Source of the DNA: Desulforhopalus sp.
Lineage (GTDB): Bacteria > Desulfobacterota > Desulfobulbia > Desulfobulbales > Desulfocapsaceae
DNA length: 36,033 nucleotides
Assembly (NCBI GenBank): GCA_024710585.1
Contig: JANJUM010000189.1
Coordinates: 1-36,033 of the forward strand
Direction: 5' to 3'
In this document: one piece after another, positions 33,538-36,033 of the stretch
Layout: each line of letters begins with the position of its first letter
Position numbering within the stretch: position 1 is the first letter of the stretch
Made by a program: the position numbers and the translations under genes
The notes under the pieces: generated by a model
The model's database searches: none
What the model saw: the letters and a program-made list of their open reading frames with translations, nothing else
What the model was told of the DNA's origin: nothing

Positions 33538-36033
33538 CTACATCATGCTCTCCGGGTCGACATCGATGGCCAGTTCGCAGGAGCGGGCCAGCAAAGTGGC
33601 GCGCTCCTTGCGCAGCTTGCGGCACAGGGTCTTGAGCGCCTCGCTGTCGGCCCCCTTGAGCAGCACCTGCCAGCGGTAGCGGTCCCTGATCTTGTCGAGC
33701 GGCGCCGGCGCCGGCCCGAGCACTTCCACCGCCAGGCCGTCTTCGGCCACCAGGCGGCGCAGCAGGGCGGCAACCTTGGCGGCGTTGTCCTGCACCTCCT
33801 TCTCCACCCGTCCCCGGATGCGCAGGGCGACCAGCCGCACGAAGGGGGGAAAGCGCGGCTGGCGCCGCAGGCGCAGCTCGTGCTCGAAGAGCCCCTGGTA
33901 ATCGTGCCGGGTGGCATGGACGATGGCATAGTGGTCGGGGCGCAGGGTCTGGATGATCACCTCCCCGGGGACCTCGCCGCGACCCGCCCGGCCGGTCACC
34001 TGGGTAAGCAGCTGGAAGGTGCGTTCGGCGGCGCGGAAGTCGGGCATGCTGATGCCGCCATCGGCCCACACCACCCCGACCAGGGTCACCCCGGGAAAGT
34101 GGTGACCCTTGGCGATCATCTGCGTGCCGACGAGGATGTCGATCTCGCCACGGTGCATCGCCCCCAGGGTGGCGAAGAAGCCGCGCCGGTCGAGGGCGCT
34201 GTCCGAGTCGAGCCGGGCAATGCGCGCTTCGGGGAGGAGCTGGCGCACCTCCTCCTCGACCCGCTCGGTGCCGAAGCCGGCGGGGGCGAGGTCGCTGCCC
34301 CGGCAGCTGACGCAGATGGTGGCGGCGTTGCAGGAAAAGCCGCAGTAGTGGCAGACGAGGCGATTGCGGCCCTTGTGCAGGGTCAGGGCGACGTGGCAAT
34401 GGCTGCATTGCACCGGGGTGCCGCAGTCGCGGCAGAGAAAGGCGCTGGCGAAGCCGCGGCGGTTGATGAGCAGAATTGCCTGACGGCCCTGGGCCAGGGT
34501 CTCGGCAAGGCGCGTCAAGAGAGCCGGGCCGATGATGCCAGTGTGCTCCTTGGTCTCGCGGCGGCTGAGATCGACCACCGTCACCGCCGGCAACTGCCGC
34601 TCGAAGACGCGCTCGGCCATGGTCAAGAGGCGGTACTTACCCGACTTGCCGTGGGCGTAGCTGGTCACCGAGGGTGTCGCCGAACCGAGAATGACCGTGC
34701 AGCGCTGCAGGCTGGCGCGCAGCACCGCCAGGTCGCGGCCATGGTAGCAGAAGCCCTCGTCCTGCTTGAAGCCGGCGTCGTGCTCCTCGTCGACGATGAT
34801 CAGCGCCAGGTGGCGCAAGGGGGCGAAGACCGCCGAGCGGGCGCCGATGACTACTCGCGCCTGGCCATTCAGGGCGAGGCTGTACTGGTCGAAGCGCTCG
34901 GCGCCGCTCAACCCGGAGTGGAGCAGCACCACCTGGTCTGCGAAGCGCGACAGGAAGTGGGACTCCAGCTGAGTGGCCAGGGCGATCTCCGGCACCAGCA
35001 CGAGCACGTCGCCGCCGCGGCGCAGAGTCTCCTCCGCCGCCTGCAGATAGACCTCGGTCTTGCCGCAGCCGGTCACGCCATGCAGGAGCACCGGGCAATA
35101 GACCTCCCGGCAGAGGTTGGGGAGAATCTCCGCCAGCACCCGCCGCTGCGCCTCGGAGAGGCTCTGCGGCCGCCCGTAGAACGGCAGGGGGGCGCCAAAG
35201 GGGCTGCGGTAGAGGCGAGTGCGCCGCTCCTCCACCAGCCCCCTGGCGACGAGGGCGGCCAGGGCGGTGGCCGTGCCGCGCCCGCCCTCCTCGCGCAGCC
35301 GCTCCACGGGGATGGTTTCCCCACAGGGGCAGGCGGCGAGCGTCGGCAACAGGCGCCGTTCGCCGGCCTTGCAGCGGGTCGGCTGCCGCCTGCCCTCCTT
35401 TGCGCAGGCCTTCGTCGCGGCCGTGTCCGCCTCCGCGCCACCTTCGCCAAAGAGGCGCCGCCCCTCTTCAGTCAGCGCGTAGGAGAGCTGGTAGCGCTCG
35501 CCGACGCCATCGCGCGGGCGGTCCTCGACCACCGCCACCAGGCCTTCGGCGACGACCTGCTGCAGCAGCTGGCGCTGTTCCCGCTCGGCGAGCAGCCTCT
35601 TCGTCTTGTCGTAGCCAAGCCGGCCGCGGCTGGCCACCTCGGCCAGCCATGGGGGCCCGCCATCAAGGAGCCGGGCACGCAGTGCTGCCTCGTCCCCCAA
35701 CCTGGCCAGGCGGCGGCGAACGCCGCCCGAAAGACCTGCCGGCAAAGCGCTCTTCAGCACCATGCCAATCGGGTAGTGGTAGTATTCGGCGGCCCAGCGG
35801 TAGAAGGCGACGAGGTTTTCCGGGAACAGCGGCCGTGCGTCGAGGCAGGCGAGGACTTCACGGAGGCGGCCGTCCTCGCCGGTTTCGGGAACGACGGCGA
35901 GGATATAGCCGGTGACACGGCGGGCGCCGAGCGGCCCCAGCACCCGTCTGCCGACGAGCGACCCGGGGCCATCGCCGCCGTCTTCGGCGGCGAACAGCTC
36001 CGGCTGAGCCTTGTATGTCAGGGTATGCTCGAG
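33538..36033 (-). CDS. priA: Primosomal protein N' (replication restart helicase PriA), 5' partial
   Basis: PriA recognises stalled forks and loads the replisome outside oriC. The frame runs from the window edge (first visible residues LEHTLTYKAQPEL, the N-terminal DNA-binding domain) to a TAG at 33538-33540, 831 codons; only a few start residues are missing. GRRVLGPLGARRVTGYI matches the 3'-end-binding domain, HGVTGCGKTEVYLQA is Walker A, VDEEHDAGFKQDEGFCYHGRDLAVLRA is the DEEH box, and FLCRDC...CSHC...CHYC...CVSC gives eight zinc-binding Cys (around 34310-34440). A GTG at 35943 is not the start, as the conserved sequence continues upstream. The winged-helix region is divergent. It is convergent with mutL (127-bp gap, small GGCGC/GCGCC hairpin). 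Confidence 0.96.
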   Translation of the reverse strand, partial: LEHTLTYKAQPELFAAEDGGDGPGSLVGRRVLGPLGARRVTGYILAVVPETGEDGRLREVLACLDARPLFPENLVAFYRWAAEYYHYPIGMVLKSALPAGLSGGVRRRLARLGDEAALRARLLDGGPPWLAEVASRGRLGYDKTKRLLAEREQRQLLQQVVAEGLVAVVEDRPRDGVGERYQLSYALTEEGRRLFGEGGAEADTAATKACAKEGRRQPTRCKAGERRLLPTLAACPCGETIPVERLREEGGRGTATALAALVARGLVEERRTRLYRSPFGAPLPFYGRPQSLSEAQRRVLAEILPNLCREVYCPVLLHGVTGCGKTEVYLQAAEETLRRGGDVLVLVPEIALATQLESHFLSRFADQVVLLHSGLSGAERFDQYSLALNGQARVVIGARSAVFAPLRHLALIIVDEEHDAGFKQDEGFCYHGRDLAVLRASLQRCTVILGSATPSVTSYAHGKSGKYRLLTMAERVFERQLPAVTVVDLSRRETKEHTGIIGPALLTRLAETLAQGRQAILLINRRGFASAFLCRDCGTPVQCSHCHVALTLHKGRNRLVCHYCGFSCNAATICVSCRGSDLAPAGFGTERVEEEVRQLLPEARIARLDSDSALDRRGFFATLGAMHRGEIDILVGTQMIAKGHHFPGVTLVGVVWADGGISMPDFRAAERTFQLLTQVTGRAGRGEVPGEVIIQTLRPDHYAIVHATRHDYQGLFEHELRLRRQPRFPPFVRLVALRIRGRVEKEVQDNAAKVAALLRRLVAEDGLAVEVLGPAPAPLDKIRDRYRWQVLLKGADSEALKTLCRKLRKERATLLARSCELAIDVDPESMM

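Overview
The window is a GC-rich (clearly above 55% by eye), gene-dense stretch of bacterial chromosome. It carries almost only vertically inherited housekeeping genes, and I see no insertion sequence, CRISPR array, rRNA or tRNA. The gene set and order (rimP-nusA-ylxR-infB-rbfA-nrnA-truB-rpsO-pnp, a three-gene ferredoxin-rich glutamate synthase, a DUF47/Pit pair, tandem tatA genes) suggest an anaerobic member of Desulfobacterota, perhaps Desulfobulbales. That placement is inference from gene content; there is no 16S gene to test it.

Layout: 1-1955 (+) holds the tail of a LysM protein, a TraB-family membrane protein and the ribosome-associated YhbY. 2063-13165 (-) holds a YycJ-like metallo-beta-lactamase-fold hydrolase and then, in transcription order, rimP, nusA, ylxR, infB, rbfA, nrnA, truB, rpsO and pnp. 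This translation and RNA-processing operon starts from a promoter near 13383-13410. A strong intrinsic terminator lies between that promoter and rimP, which looks like an attenuator. Further hairpins lie in front of rpsO, between rpsO and pnp, and after pnp.

13722-18721 (+) holds a topoisomerase III-like type IA enzyme, rsfS, thrC and two small TatA-family genes; the tatA promoter carries a perfect 7-bp dyad over its -10 region. A 554-bp gap without a convincing gene (18722-19275) follows. 19276-24438 (+) encodes glutamate synthase re-cut into three proteins: the glutaminase domain, the FMN synthase domain with a ferredoxin module, and a fusion of the GXGXG domain with a GltD-like flavoprotein and a C-terminal ferredoxin. 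A terminator and a small unknown gene on the minus strand follow.

25066-27150 (+) is the most unusual gene: one 694-residue protein with a Walker A P-loop domain, an FHA-like segment and a PPP-type metallophosphatase. It sits just upstream of the DUF47 and PiT phosphate-transport genes (27295-29262). 29314-31215 (-) is a class A penicillin-binding protein, 31311-33410 (+) is mutL with the endonuclease motif, and 33538 to the window edge (-) is priA, cut off at its 5' end.

Together the window covers ribosome biogenesis and translation initiation, RNA turnover, DNA topology, repair and restart, nitrogen assimilation, phosphate uptake and cell-wall synthesis. The best candidate for something undescribed is the P-loop/FHA-like/phosphatase protein. 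The possible attenuation control of the rimP-nusA-infB operon and the dyad at the tatA promoter come next.
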